Counted from the stretch's first letter, positions 33,063 through 42,321 are shown. The stretch: DNA of 64,000 bases from Paenibacillus_Z sp042653205 (GCF_042653205.1 NZ_JBHSHY010000006.1:62001-126000), one strand, 5' to 3'. Notes: a model not told the origin generated them from the sequence alone. A program made the numbers and translations.

Positions 33063-33091
33063 TTGACGCTCATCTGGGCTGGGGTTACAAT
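33063..33091 (+). promoter_or_regulatory. Promoter of sdhCAB
   Basis: TTGACG and TACAAT with a 17-base spacer, giving a leader of about 65 bases before sdhC. Confidence 0.75.
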
Positions 33092-33164
33092 GGAGAATGG
33101 TTTTGGCGAATGGCGAAAATTGGCGAATGGAACGCCGCAGTTTGGAAAGGAGAACGTTTACGTT

Positions 33165-33836
33165 ATGAAAGGAAATTCGTATTTATCGCGCAAGATTCAC
33201 TCCTTGCTCGGAGTCATCCCGCTCGGCCTGTTCATTATCGAACACATGGTATCGAACTTCTCGGCCGTCGAGAAAGGGCCGCAGGGGTTCAAGGATACCG
33301 TCAAGTTCCTGAATGACTTGCCGTTCGTCTTCGTCTTGGAGCTTGTCGGCATCTGGCTGCCGCTGCTGTTCCACGGAGTGTACGGCCTGTATGTGGCGTA
33401 TCAGTCCAACCTGAACACCAGCCGCTTCCAATACGGCCGCAACTGGGCGTTCACGCTGCAGCGGATCACGGGCGTGATCACCTTCATTTTTGTTTTCTGG
33501 CATATGTACCAAGCGAGATTCCAAGTCATGATCGGCAACCTCACGCATGAAGAACTCGGTAATCAGATGCACACGATTACGACGAACGGGTTCTATTTTG
33601 TGCTCTATGTCATCGGCATCCTGGCTGCCACCTTCCACTTCAGCAACGGCATGTGGGCATTCCTCGTCAGCTGGGGCATCACGGTCGGCCCTCGCGCGCA
33701 GCGCGTCTCCTCTTACATTTGGATGGCCGTGTTCGTAATCGTGGCCGCATTGTTCTTGGCGTCGCTGGTGGCGTTCCGCGGCGACGAATTCAAGGAGGCG
33801 GCTTCCGCCGCTCTGCAGCTGACGAATCTCGTTTGA
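33165..33836 (+). CDS. sdhC: Succinate dehydrogenase cytochrome b558 subunit (SdhC)
   Basis: A 223-residue membrane anchor with five helices that carries the hemes and the menaquinone site. Markers: SRKIHSLLGVIPLGLFIIEHM (heme-ligand His), HGVYGLYVAYQSN, FTLQRITGVITFIFVFWHMYQ and AATFHFSNGMWAFLVSWGI. It anchors SdhAB in a menaquinone-type complex II. The start MKGNSYL follows GGAAAGGAG; upstream in-frame sequence is not homologous. First gene of sdhCAB. Confidence 0.94.
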   Translation: MKGNSYLSRKIHSLLGVIPLGLFIIEHMVSNFSAVEKGPQGFKDTVKFLNDLPFVFVLELVGIWLPLLFHGVYGLYVAYQSNLNTSRFQYGRNWAFTLQRITGVITFIFVFWHMYQARFQVMIGNLTHEELGNQMHTITTNGFYFVLYVIGILAATFHFSNGMWAFLVSWGITVGPRAQRVSSYIWMAVFVIVAALFLASLVAFRGDEFKEAASAALQLTNLV

Positions 33837-33860
33837 GTTTAAGACAAGGAGCGAAATGCA

Positions 33861-35609
33861 ATGGCTAAAAACAGAATCATTGTCGTCGGTGGCGGTCTCG
33901 CCGGCCTGATGGCTACCATAAAAGCCGCGGAAGCGGGCGTGCACGTCGACCTGTTCTCGGTCGTGCCCGTGAAGCGGTCCCACTCGGTCTGCGCGCAGGG
34001 CGGCATCAACGGCGCGGTCAACACGAAGGGCGAAGGCGACTCCACGTGGGAGCACTTCGACGATACGGTCTACGGCGGCGACTTCCTGGCGAACCAACCG
34101 CCGGTTAAAGCGATGTGCGACGCCGCTCCGGGCATCATCCACCTGATGGACCGGATGGGCGTTATGTTCAGCCGGACGCCGGAAGGCTTGCTCGATTTCC
34201 GTCGGTTCGGCGGCACGCAGTACCACCGGACGGCGTTCGCCGGTGCGACGACCGGCCAGCAGCTGCTGTACGCGCTCGACGAACAAGTCCGCCGCTGGGA
34301 AACGGCCGGCCTCGTGACGAAGCGCGAGCATTGGGAATTCACGGGCGCAGTGCTGGACGACGACGGCGTCTGCCGCGGCATCTCCGCGCAGGACCTCCGC
34401 ACGATGGAGGTCCATACGTTCGCCGCGGATGCGACGATACTGGCGACGGGCGGCCCCGGCATTATTTTTGGCAAAACGACGAATTCCGTCATCAACACCG
34501 GTACGGCCGCGAGCGCGGTGTACCAGCAGGGCGTGTACTACGCGAACGGCGAGTTCATCCAAATCCACCCGACGGCGATTCCGGGCGACGATAAGCTGCG
34601 CCTGATGTCGGAATCCGCGCGCGGCGAAGGCGGCCGGATCTGGACGTACAAGGACGGCAAGCCGTGGTACTTCCTCGAAGAGAAATACCCGGCCTACGGC
34701 AACCTGGTGCCGCGCGACATCGCGACGCGCGAGATCTTCGCGGTCTGCGTCGACGAGAAGCTCGGCATCAACGGCGAGAATATGGTCTACCTCGACCTGT
34801 CGCATAAGGATCCGAAGGAGCTCGACGTCAAACTCGGCGGCATCATCGAAATCTACGAGAAGTTCATGGGCGACGACCCGCGGAAAATTCCGATGAAGAT
34901 TTTCCCGGCGGTTCACTATTCGATGGGCGGCATGTGGGTCGACTACAACCAGATGACCAACATTCCGGGCCTCTTCGCCTGCGGCGAATGCGAGTACCAA
35001 TACCACGGCGCGAACCGTCTCGGCGCGAACTCCCTGCTGTCTGCGATCTACGGCGGCATGGTCACGGGACCGAAGGCCGTCGAGTATATCAAGGGCTTGA
35101 AGAAATCGGCCGAGGATCTCCCGTCCTCCGTGTACGACCGCGAGAAGAAGCGCCAAACGGACAAATACGAGAGCATTCTTAAGATGGACGGCACGGAAAA
35201 CGCGTACGTGCTGCATAAAGAGCTCGGCGAACTCATGACGAACAACATGACGGTCGTCCGCTTCAACAAGCGTCTGGAAGAGACGATCTCGACGATCAAG
35301 GAATTGAAGCAGCGCTATCGCAACATCAACATCAACGATACGGCGCGCTGGAACAACGCGGGCGTGGCGTTCACCCGCCAGCTGTGGAACATGCTGGAAC
35401 TGTCCGAAGCGATGACGCTCGGCGCCCTGATGCGGAACGAAAGCCGCGGCGCCCACTACAAGCCGGATTTCCCGGAGCGCAACGACGAGGAGTTCCTCAA
35501 GACGACGAAGGCCAAATGGACGGCGGAAGGGCCGCAAATCTCGTACGAGGATGTCGACGTGTCGCTGATCACGCCGCGTAAACGCGACTATTCCAAGAAC
35601 AAGTCCTAG
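33861..35609 (+). CDS. sdhA: Succinate dehydrogenase flavoprotein subunit (SdhA)
   Basis: A 582-residue catalytic subunit. FAD-binding VVGGGLAGLMATIKAAEAG, the covalent-FAD histidine in KRSHSVCAQGGINGAVN, active-site stretch YTHAWFQH-equivalent EFIQIHPTAIPG, and ARGEGGRIW are visible. It oxidises succinate to fumarate and passes electrons to SdhB. Length is typical of the Bacillus-type subunit. Located 24 bases after sdhC with AAGGAG before the ATG. Confidence 0.95.
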   Translation: MAKNRIIVVGGGLAGLMATIKAAEAGVHVDLFSVVPVKRSHSVCAQGGINGAVNTKGEGDSTWEHFDDTVYGGDFLANQPPVKAMCDAAPGIIHLMDRMGVMFSRTPEGLLDFRRFGGTQYHRTAFAGATTGQQLLYALDEQVRRWETAGLVTKREHWEFTGAVLDDDGVCRGISAQDLRTMEVHTFAADATILATGGPGIIFGKTTNSVINTGTAASAVYQQGVYYANGEFIQIHPTAIPGDDKLRLMSESARGEGGRIWTYKDGKPWYFLEEKYPAYGNLVPRDIATREIFAVCVDEKLGINGENMVYLDLSHKDPKELDVKLGGIIEIYEKFMGDDPRKIPMKIFPAVHYSMGGMWVDYNQMTNIPGLFACGECEYQYHGANRLGANSLLSAIYGGMVTGPKAVEYIKGLKKSAEDLPSSVYDREKKRQTDKYESILKMDGTENAYVLHKELGELMTNNMTVVRFNKRLEETISTIKELKQRYRNININDTARWNNAGVAFTRQLWNMLELSEAMTLGALMRNESRGAHYKPDFPERNDEEFLKTTKAKWTAEGPQISYEDVDVSLITPRKRDYSKNKS

Positions 35610-35627
35610 GAAGGAAGGAGAATCACG

Positions 35628-36392
35628 ATGGCGGAAGCAGCAGTAGCAACGAAAACGGTCAAGCTGGTCATCACGCGCCAGGATGCGCCGGATTCGGCGC
35701 CGTATACGGAAGAATTCGAAGTGCCGTACCGCGCGAACATGAACGTCATCAGCGCGCTGATGGAAATCCAGCGCAATCCGAAGAAGAGCGATGGCCAGAA
35801 AACGGCGCCCGTATGCTGGGAGTCCAACTGTCTGGAGGAGGTTTGCGGCGCGTGCTCCATGGTGATCAACGGCAAGCCGCGCCAAGCGTGCAGCTCGCTG
35901 ATCGACAAGCTGGAGCAGCCGATCCGGCTCGCGCCGATGAAGACGTTCCCGGTCGTGCGCGACCTCGTCATCAACCGCGAGCGCATGTTCAACGCGCTGA
36001 AGCGCGTGAAGGCGTGGATCCCGATCGACGGCACGTACGATCTCGGACCGGGTCCGCGGATGGCGGAGACGAAGCGCCAATGGGCGTATGAGCTGTCCAA
36101 GTGCATGACGTGCGGCGTCTGCCTGGAATCGTGCCCGAACGTCAACGACCGGAACAGCTTCATCGGTCCGGCTGCGATCTCGCAGGTTCGCCTGTTTAAC
36201 GCGCATCCGACGGGCGAAATGCACAAGGAAGAGCGTCTGGACGCGCTCATGTCCGACGGCGGCATCGAAGGCTGCGGCAACTCGCAGAACTGCGTGCGCT
36301 CGTGCCCGAAAGGCATTCCGCTGACGACGTCGATCGCGGCGATCAACAAGGATACGACGAAGCACCTGTTCAAGAAATGGCTGGGCATGTAG
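35628..36392 (+). CDS. sdhB: Succinate dehydrogenase iron-sulfur subunit (SdhB)
   Basis: A 254-residue Fe-S protein. The [2Fe-2S] cysteines lie in CWESNCLEEVCGACSMVING, the [4Fe-4S] set in CMTCGVCLESCPN, and the [3Fe-4S]/[4Fe-4S] set in GCGNSQNCVRSCPKGIPL. It relays electrons from SdhA to the quinone site in SdhC. AAGGAAGGAG precedes the ATG. Last gene of the operon, followed by a terminator. Confidence 0.95.
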   Translation: MAEAAVATKTVKLVITRQDAPDSAPYTEEFEVPYRANMNVISALMEIQRNPKKSDGQKTAPVCWESNCLEEVCGACSMVINGKPRQACSSLIDKLEQPIRLAPMKTFPVVRDLVINRERMFNALKRVKAWIPIDGTYDLGPGPRMAETKRQWAYELSKCMTCGVCLESCPNVNDRNSFIGPAAISQVRLFNAHPTGEMHKEERLDALMSDGGIEGCGNSQNCVRSCPKGIPLTTSIAAINKDTTKHLFKKWLGM

Positions 36393-36433
36393 CTTCGGGT
36401 TAGGACATAGCCCCCGCTGAGCCAGCGGGGCGG

Positions 36434-36476
36434 AAGAGGCATTGCGGCGGGAGACCTGCGGCGATGCCTCTTTTTT
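36434..36476 (+). terminator. Terminator of sdhCAB
   Basis: Stem AGAGGCATTGC / GCGATGCCTCT with T6. A separate small hairpin (CCCCGCTGAGCCAGCGGGG) lies just before it. Confidence 0.8.
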
Positions 36477-36547
36477 GTCCGCCGCGGCAGGAAGCGGAGG
36501 TTTGGCAATGACGAGTCAAACTGGCGCGGCCAACAAGCCCCTAAAAC

Positions 36548-36586
36548 ACGAAACAGGCAGTTCCCAAAGGGAACTGCCTGTTTCGT
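36548..36586. terminator. Bidirectional terminator near the HxlR gene
   Basis: 18-bp perfect stem ACGAAACAGGCAGTTCCC / GGGAACTGCCTGTTTCGT with an AAA loop; it serves the convergent HxlR gene. Confidence 0.75.
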
Positions 36587-36618
36587 TATAAGAGCATCAG
36601 CCGCGCGCTACGGCCGCT

Positions 36619-36927
36619 TTAGCACCAATTTTCGCCCCAATCTTGAATGGAGCGGATAACGGGTTCTAATCCTTGCCCTTTGACGGTCAATTCGTATTCG
36701 ATCCGGACGGGCATCTCCGGGTAAACGTTCCGTTTGATGATGTCGCACTGCTCGAGCTCCTTCATCCGATCCGTGAGCATTTTATCGCTCATTTCCGGAA
36801 TCTGCTCTTTGATTTCCTTGAACCGTTTCGGTCCGCCCAAGAGCACGCGTATAATCAATCCGGTCCATTTCTTGCCGAGCAGCTCGGTAGCGCATTCGTA
36901 CTTCGGGCACATTTTGGAATAATCCAC
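36619..36927 (-). CDS. HxlR-family winged-helix transcriptional regulator
   Basis: A 102-residue HxlR-type regulator: CATELLGKKWTGLIIRVLLGGPKRFKEI, then SDKMLTDRMKELEQCDIIKR as the recognition helix and wing (NVYPEMPVRIEYELT). Three cysteines (near residues 7, 12 and 60) and a penultimate Trp-Cys leave room for thiol sensing, as in HypR/YodB relatives, which is inference. No neighbouring oxidoreductase reveals its target. Confidence 0.9.
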   Translation of the reverse strand: MDYSKMCPKYECATELLGKKWTGLIIRVLLGGPKRFKEIKEQIPEMSDKMLTDRMKELEQCDIIKRNVYPEMPVRIEYELTVKGQGLEPVIRSIQDWGENWC

Positions 36928-37231
36928 GTTATCACCCCGCTTTCTGTTCTTCCTATTGTAACACAGGACGATTTATAAAGGGAATGGATATTCGGTTTTC
37001 GCTAAAATACTTTTTAATTTGTATCAACTATACTTAAGTAAGCATAAATGCACCCCGAAAATCGATCCAGCGCGCTTGTTTTTATTTTGGTTTATTCGGA
37101 AGTTGCGCTTATCGTTGCCGGGTGCGAATCCGAAATATTTTCTAGTACGCTGTCGAAATCGGCCTGCTATAATAGGGGAGCATGGAACGAATCGAAAGAA
37201 AGCCGCACGAGGGCGGCATAGAGGTGCTAGC
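36928..37231. promoter_or_regulatory. HxlR-DUF695 intergenic region
   Basis: About 300 AT-rich bases. They hold the perfect palindrome TACTTAAGTA (37031-37040), a plausible HxlR-type half-site pair, and an extended -10 (TGCTATAAT, 37165-37173) serving the downstream plus-strand gene. No gene found. Confidence 0.4.
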
Positions 37232-38098
37232 ATGCCAGACAATTGGGGATTCTACGAACGGCGCGCCGGCGGCGAACAGCTGCGCGTGCTTGTCAATACA
37301 GTGTATAAAGGCGATGAGCCGGCTGCGGAGTATCCGGAGCTGCTGTCGATTACGGTTAACTTGTATCCGGTCCGCGATCAGTCGAAGAACCGGCGGCAGT
37401 TCATCGCGCAGCTGGAGGAACTGGAATCGAAGCTGGAGTCGTGGCTCGAGAACGGGAGCGGCGCGATCTACGCCGGGCGAATCAACGCGGCGACTCGCTT
37501 GGAGTTCTACTATTATTTGCCTGCGGACCGGCCCGAAGAAGAGGCGGTGCGCGCCTGGCTGCTCGAGCATTGGCCGCACCGGGCGCAGTGCTACGTGAAG
37601 CCGGACCCGGCTTGGGAATTTTACCGTTACCTGCTCCCGGATACGCTCGAGGAGCTGTTCGTCCATAACGCGCAAATGATCTACGCGCTGATTCATAAAG
37701 GAGATCAAATCGCGCAGCCGCGCAACGTCTATCATTGGCTGCTGTTCCGGGAGGACGAGGACCGGCTCGCGATGGAGCGGGTGCTCGAGAAGCAGGGATA
37801 TGTGATCGAGAAGGAGAAGGAGAGCAAGCCGGAGCAGGATTATCCGTATCCGCTCGTCATCAGCAAGTTCGAGGACGTGAAGCTCGACACGGTCAACGCC
37901 CGCGTCCGCGAGCTGCACCGGCTGCTGGCTGACCGCGACGGGCGATACGACGGCTGGGGCGCGGTGATGCGCCTCTCGCCGGCGAAGCGGTTCCGCCGCT
38001 ACGTCCGCCGGCGGAAGGAATCGGCGCATCTGGCGCTGCGGCGCGTGCTGTCGTGGCGCTGCTCACAATCGAATCAGAACGAGACCAGCAAACATTAA
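37232..38098 (+). CDS. DUF695 domain protein with RraB-like C-terminal domain
   Basis: A 288-residue protein. The N-terminal half (WGFYERRAGGEQLRVLVN to YVKPDPAWEFYRYLLP) fits DUF695. The C-terminal half (residues about 165-245: VYHWLLFREDEDRLAMERVLEKQGYVIEKEKE) resembles the RraB ferredoxin-like domain, which in enterobacteria inhibits RNase E. This fusion is known in other bacteria; function here is unknown. An Arg-rich tail ends the protein. GAGGTG precedes the ATG by seven bases. Its last 36 bases overlap the 3' end of the convergent transporter gene. Confidence 0.72.
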   Translation: MPDNWGFYERRAGGEQLRVLVNTVYKGDEPAAEYPELLSITVNLYPVRDQSKNRRQFIAQLEELESKLESWLENGSGAIYAGRINAATRLEFYYYLPADRPEEEAVRAWLLEHWPHRAQCYVKPDPAWEFYRYLLPDTLEELFVHNAQMIYALIHKGDQIAQPRNVYHWLLFREDEDRLAMERVLEKQGYVIEKEKESKPEQDYPYPLVISKFEDVKLDTVNARVRELHRLLADRDGRYDGWGAVMRLSPAKRFRRYVRRRKESAHLALRRVLSWRCSQSNQNETSKH

Positions 38099-38965
38099 GA
38101 CGAACGCCGACCACTGCAGCGCGTTGAGCCGTTCGCGGTAGAGCAGGATCGAGCCGGCTGCGACGACGAGGCTGTTCGCGGCGAAGATCGGCCCGGCGAT
38201 GCTGGCTTGTCCCGTGCCGAGCGCGACCGCATAGAGCTGCAAGCCGGCATAGGAGAAGAGCCCGGCGATCAGCCCCCATTTCAAGCCGGTGCCGGCGCCG
38301 GGCACGGCGGGCGGTCCCGTCCTGACGAAGTCCCCGATCCGGCCGGCCGGGCGGATCCGGATCCGCTCGCGGTAGGCGAAGGCGACGAAGCCGGCGAACG
38401 ACAGCGCATAAGCGACGAACAGAATGGGGGAGCTGGCGAGTCCCAGCTCCTCGGTCACCTTCATGCCGCCGTTGCGCAGGGCGAACAGCACGATGCTGAG
38501 GCCGACGAACAGATGCCACGGCGGCCGGATTCCTTTCCGGCGTCCGCCGGACTTCATGGAGATCAGCGCGACCGCGGCGAGCAGCAGCAGCACGCCGGCG
38601 AGCTCGTACGCCGACAGCGTCTCGCCGTACGCCGCCATGCCGAGGACGACGACAAGCAGGATATTCATGTTCGTGATCGGCGAGGTCAGACTGGCCGGAC
38701 CGTAGTCGAGCGCCTTCATGAACAGGGCGTTGCCGAGCGCGGAGCCGGCGCCGATGACCGCGCCGGCGAGCCAGACGCGGGCATCGGCCAAGCCCGCAAG
38801 GAGGCTGTGCTCCGCGGCGCCGTTCGCGGCGAATCCCGCCGCGCCGGCGCAATAAAGTCCCAGAAACAGATAGACGGCGGAGCCGCCCTGCATCTGGGAC
38901 ACCTTCATCCACCAGCCCGCAAGCCCGAAGAGCAGTGCACTGCCGACGGCCGCTGCAAACCACAT
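38063..38965 (-). CDS. EamA/DMT-superfamily transporter
   Basis: A 300-residue membrane protein with ten predicted helices in two EamA repeats (about residues 1-135 and 155-300), typical of the drug/metabolite transporter superfamily. Repeat ends show GETLSAYELAGVLLLLAAVALI and RERLNALQWSAFVLMFAGLVLI. The substrate cannot be told from sequence. The start ATG (MWFAAAV) is five bases after AAAGGTGA; a GTG three codons upstream is possible. Confidence 0.85.
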   Translation of the reverse strand: MWFAAAVGSALLFGLAGWWMKVSQMQGGSAVYLFLGLYCAGAAGFAANGAAEHSLLAGLADARVWLAGAVIGAGSALGNALFMKALDYGPASLTSPITNMNILLVVVLGMAAYGETLSAYELAGVLLLLAAVALISMKSGGRRKGIRPPWHLFVGLSIVLFALRNGGMKVTEELGLASSPILFVAYALSFAGFVAFAYRERIRIRPAGRIGDFVRTGPPAVPGAGTGLKWGLIAGLFSYAGLQLYAVALGTGQASIAGPIFAANSLVVAAGSILLYRERLNALQWSAFVLMFAGLVLIRL

Positions 38966-38998
38966 GCCATTCACCTTTCTGCCGGGACGCGCGATAAT

Positions 38999-39122
38999 TT
39001 GTCACATAATTGAAATGTTCCTGTTATCGTCCCTTTACATTCGCGGGGTAAGATACTAACCAAGACCCCCTTTTGATTTATATATGCGTTGTTGGACCTG
39101 CCGCGTGCAGGTCCCTTTTTTT
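38999..39122 (+). ncRNA. Candidate short RNA between eamA-like and hisJ genes
   Basis: Plus-strand TTGTCA and TGTTAT are 17 bases apart (38999-39027), followed about 70 bases on by a strong intrinsic terminator. Both flanking genes run on the minus strand, so the terminator has no gene to serve. No ribosome site or reading frame was seen. A small RNA of about 90 nt is inferred. Confidence 0.35.
39095..39122 (+). terminator. Orphan plus-strand terminator
   Basis: Stem GGACCTGC / GCAGGTCC with loop CGCGT and a T7 tract. Confidence 0.75.
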
Positions 39123-39130
39123 GTCCGGGG

Positions 39131-39940
39131 TCAGAGCGGAACGACGACGGGCCGGCGGTTTTTGTAATATTGCCACTGCGTAAAGCCGATTTCCTTCAGC
39201 CGCTTCGCGACCCGGTCCCAATCCTCGCCGACGCGGCTCGGCTTGTGGGCGTCGGAGCCGAATGTGACGGCCACGCCGAAATGAAGGGCGCGTTCCAGAA
39301 TGGCGTCCGACGGATACCAGCCGCCGACGTCCTTCGTGCCGCCCGAGGTGTTGATCTCGATGGCGGCCAGGCTGTCCGCGATCAGCTTCAGCGCTTCGTC
39401 GACGGCGTCCTCCGCCGGAATGTCCGAGAACGCCGGGTAATAGCCTTTCATGGCGTCGATATGGCCGAGGACCTGGAACATGCCGGACTGCGCGGACTGG
39501 CCGATCAGCTTGTAATAGTGACGCTTCTGCTCCAGCTGCTTCTCCGCCGACAAGCCCTTCCACCGGTTGCGGTTGAATATGCTGACACCGCCCGACTGGT
39601 GCACGGAGCCGATGACGTAATCGAACGGATATTGCTCGTAGACGGTCCGGTAGACGTCGGCGTGCTCCGGGAAGAAGTCCGATTCCACGCCCAGCAGTAC
39701 GTCGATTTTGCCCTCGTACTTCGCTTTCAGCCGCTGGACTTCCTCGATGTAACGCGCGAATTCGCTGCGGGCCATCGCAATGCCCGGATTCGGGTGGTCG
39801 TGCTCGCTCGCGAAATAAGGCGAGTGGTCCGAAATCCCGATGACGCCGAGCCCTTCCTTGATTGCGGCCTGAATATAGGCCTCGATCGTGCCGTCCGCGT
39901 GTCCGCACCGGAAATGATGCGTATGTAAGTCGAATTTCAT
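39131..39940 (-). CDS. hisJ: PHP-family histidinol-phosphatase (HisJ/HisK type)
   Basis: A 269-residue PHP-domain phosphatase: MKFDLHTHHFRCGHADGT (metal-binding HxH and H), GISDHSPYF, GVESDFFPEH, IGSVHQSGG, VLGHIDAMKGYYP, EINTSG and FGSDAHKPSRVG. It would dephosphorylate histidinol phosphate in histidine synthesis, as in Bacillus. No other his gene is nearby. It follows the LysR gene by 11 bases with AGGAGGAGC before the ATG, so the two are co-transcribed. Confidence 0.87.
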   Translation of the reverse strand: MKFDLHTHHFRCGHADGTIEAYIQAAIKEGLGVIGISDHSPYFASEHDHPNPGIAMARSEFARYIEEVQRLKAKYEGKIDVLLGVESDFFPEHADVYRTVYEQYPFDYVIGSVHQSGGVSIFNRNRWKGLSAEKQLEQKRHYYKLIGQSAQSGMFQVLGHIDAMKGYYPAFSDIPAEDAVDEALKLIADSLAAIEINTSGGTKDVGGWYPSDAILERALHFGVAVTFGSDAHKPSRVGEDWDRVAKRLKEIGFTQWQYYKNRRPVVVPL

Positions 39941-39951
39941 GATTGCTCCTC

Positions 39952-40854
39952 CTATTCGCTGCTAATGAATTGATCCTCCGGCATCCCCTTCAGATCGCTC
40001 AAAAACTGCTGCATCGCGGAATTGATGTATCTTCCCGACTTGTAGACGAGTCCGACGGGATGGCTCATGTCCAGCTCGTTGACTTTGATGCGCTTCAGGG
40101 TGCCGAGCCGCACTTCGTTGGCGATGGACAGCTTGGAGACGACGGCGGCGCCGAGGTTGATTTCCACCATGCGCTTGACTTCCTCGCTGCTCGACAGCTC
40201 CATGACGATGTTCGGCTGCAAGTCGTACTTTCGGAAAATTTGATCCAGGAACCGCCGTCCTAACGTGTCAGGCGACAGCATAATCATGGGTATGTCCTTC
40301 AGCGATTCTACGGTAGTATGCTTCAATCCGCTCATCGGATGCTCCGGCGCGACGACCAGCTCGTACGTGTCGTAGTACAGAATCGCCGTCTGCACGTTCG
40401 GATTGCGTTCGCTCAGATACGTGATGCCGATATCGACGGTACCGTTCTCGACGCTGGCCATGACGCCGGTCGACGGCATGGAATGGATGGTCGTCTTGAT
40501 GAGCGGGAATTGGTTTTGAAAATAAGACAGGACGCGCGGCAAAATTTGAATGGCGATGGAGGAGGTGGTGCCGAGCACGATGTGGCCTTGCGGCGTCTGG
40601 TTGAGGTCGGACAGCTTCTGTTTGAGCTCCTCCACGATGGCGAGAATCCGTTCGGCGTGGTCCAAAAATACTTGGCCGCGGTCGGTGAGCGTGACGGGCT
40701 GATTCCGATCGATTAACACCGTCTTAAACTCGTCCTCGAGACTTTTGATTTGCGCGGAGACGGCAGGCTGCGTCAAATTGAGCAGTTCGCCCGCTTTGCG
40801 GAAGCTCATGGTGCGGGAAATCGTCAACAACGTTTCAAGCTGGTTAATGTTCAC
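39952..40854 (-). CDS. LysR-family transcriptional regulator
   Basis: A 300-residue LysR regulator with winged helix-turn-helix MSFRKAGELLNLTQPAVSAQIKSLEDEF and an effector-binding domain starting near GHIVLGTTSSIAIQILP. It is upstream of and co-transcribed with hisJ, but its targets are unknown; histidine genes cannot be assumed. The start is the ATG of MNINQLE. The effector domain resembles CysL/CbbR-like regulators in general layout only. Confidence 0.88.
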   Translation of the reverse strand: MNINQLETLLTISRTMSFRKAGELLNLTQPAVSAQIKSLEDEFKTVLIDRNQPVTLTDRGQVFLDHAERILAIVEELKQKLSDLNQTPQGHIVLGTTSSIAIQILPRVLSYFQNQFPLIKTTIHSMPSTGVMASVENGTVDIGITYLSERNPNVQTAILYYDTYELVVAPEHPMSGLKHTTVESLKDIPMIMLSPDTLGRRFLDQIFRKYDLQPNIVMELSSSEEVKRMVEINLGAAVVSKLSIANEVRLGTLKRIKVNELDMSHPVGLVYKSGRYINSAMQQFLSDLKGMPEDQFISSE

Positions 40855-41046
40855 GGAATCCCTCCCTATCCATTAAAGTTTTTTATCACCCTGCCTAACT
40901 ATTATAAATGATAATCCCGCGAACAGCAAAGAACGGGAGAAGCACTGCGCCGGCTTCACAATACCTTTAGAAGGATTCATGGGACAATTGTCGAATGGTC
41001 TGGTAAAGTGTAAGCCAAAAGAGCTATAAAGGAGCGAAACGACCGC

Positions 41047-42321
41047 ATGGATCCGAAGGCAGTCCGTAGCTGGATCATGTACGACTGGGCGAACTCCGCG
41101 TTCGCCACGACGATTATGGCCGCGGTGATGCCGGTCTTCTACAAGGAAGTCGCGGGCGCCGGGCTGACTGGCAATACCGCGGAAAATTATTGGGGCTTCA
41201 CGCAGACGATCGCGATGATTCTGGTCGCGGTGCTGTGCCCGATTCTGGGCGCCGTCGCCGATTATACCGGTTCGAAGGTACGGTTTTTGTCGGCCTTCAT
41301 GCTCATCGGGGCCGCGTCCTGCATCGGCATGGCCTTCATCGGCGAAGACGGGTGGCTGCTCGCGTCGATTCTTGTCGTTATCGGCACGATCGGCTTTGCT
41401 GCGTCGAATACGTTTTACGACGCGCTGCTGCCGAGCGTCTCGACGCCGGACACGATGAACGCGGTCAGCAACAAAGGGTATGCGATGGGCTATTTGGGCG
41501 GCGGATTGCTGCTGCTGGCGAATCTTGTTATGATATTATTTTACGATAAGCTGGGCTTTCCGTCGAAGACGGCGGCGACGCAGACGGTCTTCGCAACGGT
41601 CGGCGTCTGGTGGATCCTGTTCTCGCTTCCCATCATGCGCAACGTCAAGGAGAAGGCGGGCGAGCGCGTCTCCGGCTTCGTCTCGGCGATCGGCGGCGGT
41701 TTTGCCCGGATCCGCGTGACGGCGGGTACCTTGAAGCGCTATCCCGAGCTGCTCAAATACATGGCAGCGTTCTGGTTCTTCAACGACGGCATCAACACCG
41801 TCATCGTCATGGCGACGATATACGGCAGCGGCATCGGCATCGAGTCGAACGACCTGATCGCCGCGCTGCTGATCACGCAGTTCGTAGGGTATCCCAGCAC
41901 GCTGCTGTTCATCAAGTTCGCGAGACGGATCGGCATCAAGCCATCCCTTTACAGCTCGCTGCTCGTGTACGTGCTCATCGTCATGTTGGGGTTCTTCATG
42001 ACGAACGCCCTTCATTTCTACTTGCTGGCCGCGCTGGTCGGCCTCGTGCAGGGCGGGAGCCAGGCGACGGCCAGATCGCTGTACGCCGAGCTCGTGCCGC
42101 CTTCGCGGACGGCGGAGTTTTTCGGCTTCCTTAGTCTCTCCAGCAAGTTCGCGTCCGTTGCGGGACCGTTCGTCTTCTCGGTCGTGGGCACGCTGACGGG
42201 CTCGAGCCGTTACGGCATTTTGGCGCTGCTGGCCTTTTTTATCTTGGGCATCGCGATCTTGGTCGTCGTGAACGTAGACAAGGGACGGCAGGAAGCGCTG
42301 GCGGGGGAAGCGGCGTCGTAG
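41047..42321 (+). CDS. MFS transporter, UMF1 (Atg22-like) type
   Basis: A 424-residue transporter with about 12 helices. UMF1 family markers are the N-terminal SWIMYDWANSAFATTIMAAVMPVFY, GAVADYTGSKVRF, ASNTFYDALLPSVS, MNAVSNKGYAMGYLGGG and FFNDGINTVIVMA, followed by QGGSQATARSLYAELVP. Substrate unknown; vacuolar homologues export amino acids. AAAGGAG lies 12 bases before the ATG. Confidence 0.88.
   Translation: MDPKAVRSWIMYDWANSAFATTIMAAVMPVFYKEVAGAGLTGNTAENYWGFTQTIAMILVAVLCPILGAVADYTGSKVRFLSAFMLIGAASCIGMAFIGEDGWLLASILVVIGTIGFAASNTFYDALLPSVSTPDTMNAVSNKGYAMGYLGGGLLLLANLVMILFYDKLGFPSKTAATQTVFATVGVWWILFSLPIMRNVKEKAGERVSGFVSAIGGGFARIRVTAGTLKRYPELLKYMAAFWFFNDGINTVIVMATIYGSGIGIESNDLIAALLITQFVGYPSTLLFIKFARRIGIKPSLYSSLLVYVLIVMLGFFMTNALHFYLLAALVGLVQGGSQATARSLYAELVPPSRTAEFFGFLSLSSKFASVAGPFVFSVVGTLTGSSRYGILALLAFFILGIAILVVVNVDKGRQEALAGEAAS

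Noticed and set aside
33183..36365. 1060-codon minus-strand open frame opposite sdhCAB
   Set aside because: Antisense to three fully recognisable complex II genes; no ribosome site or domain.
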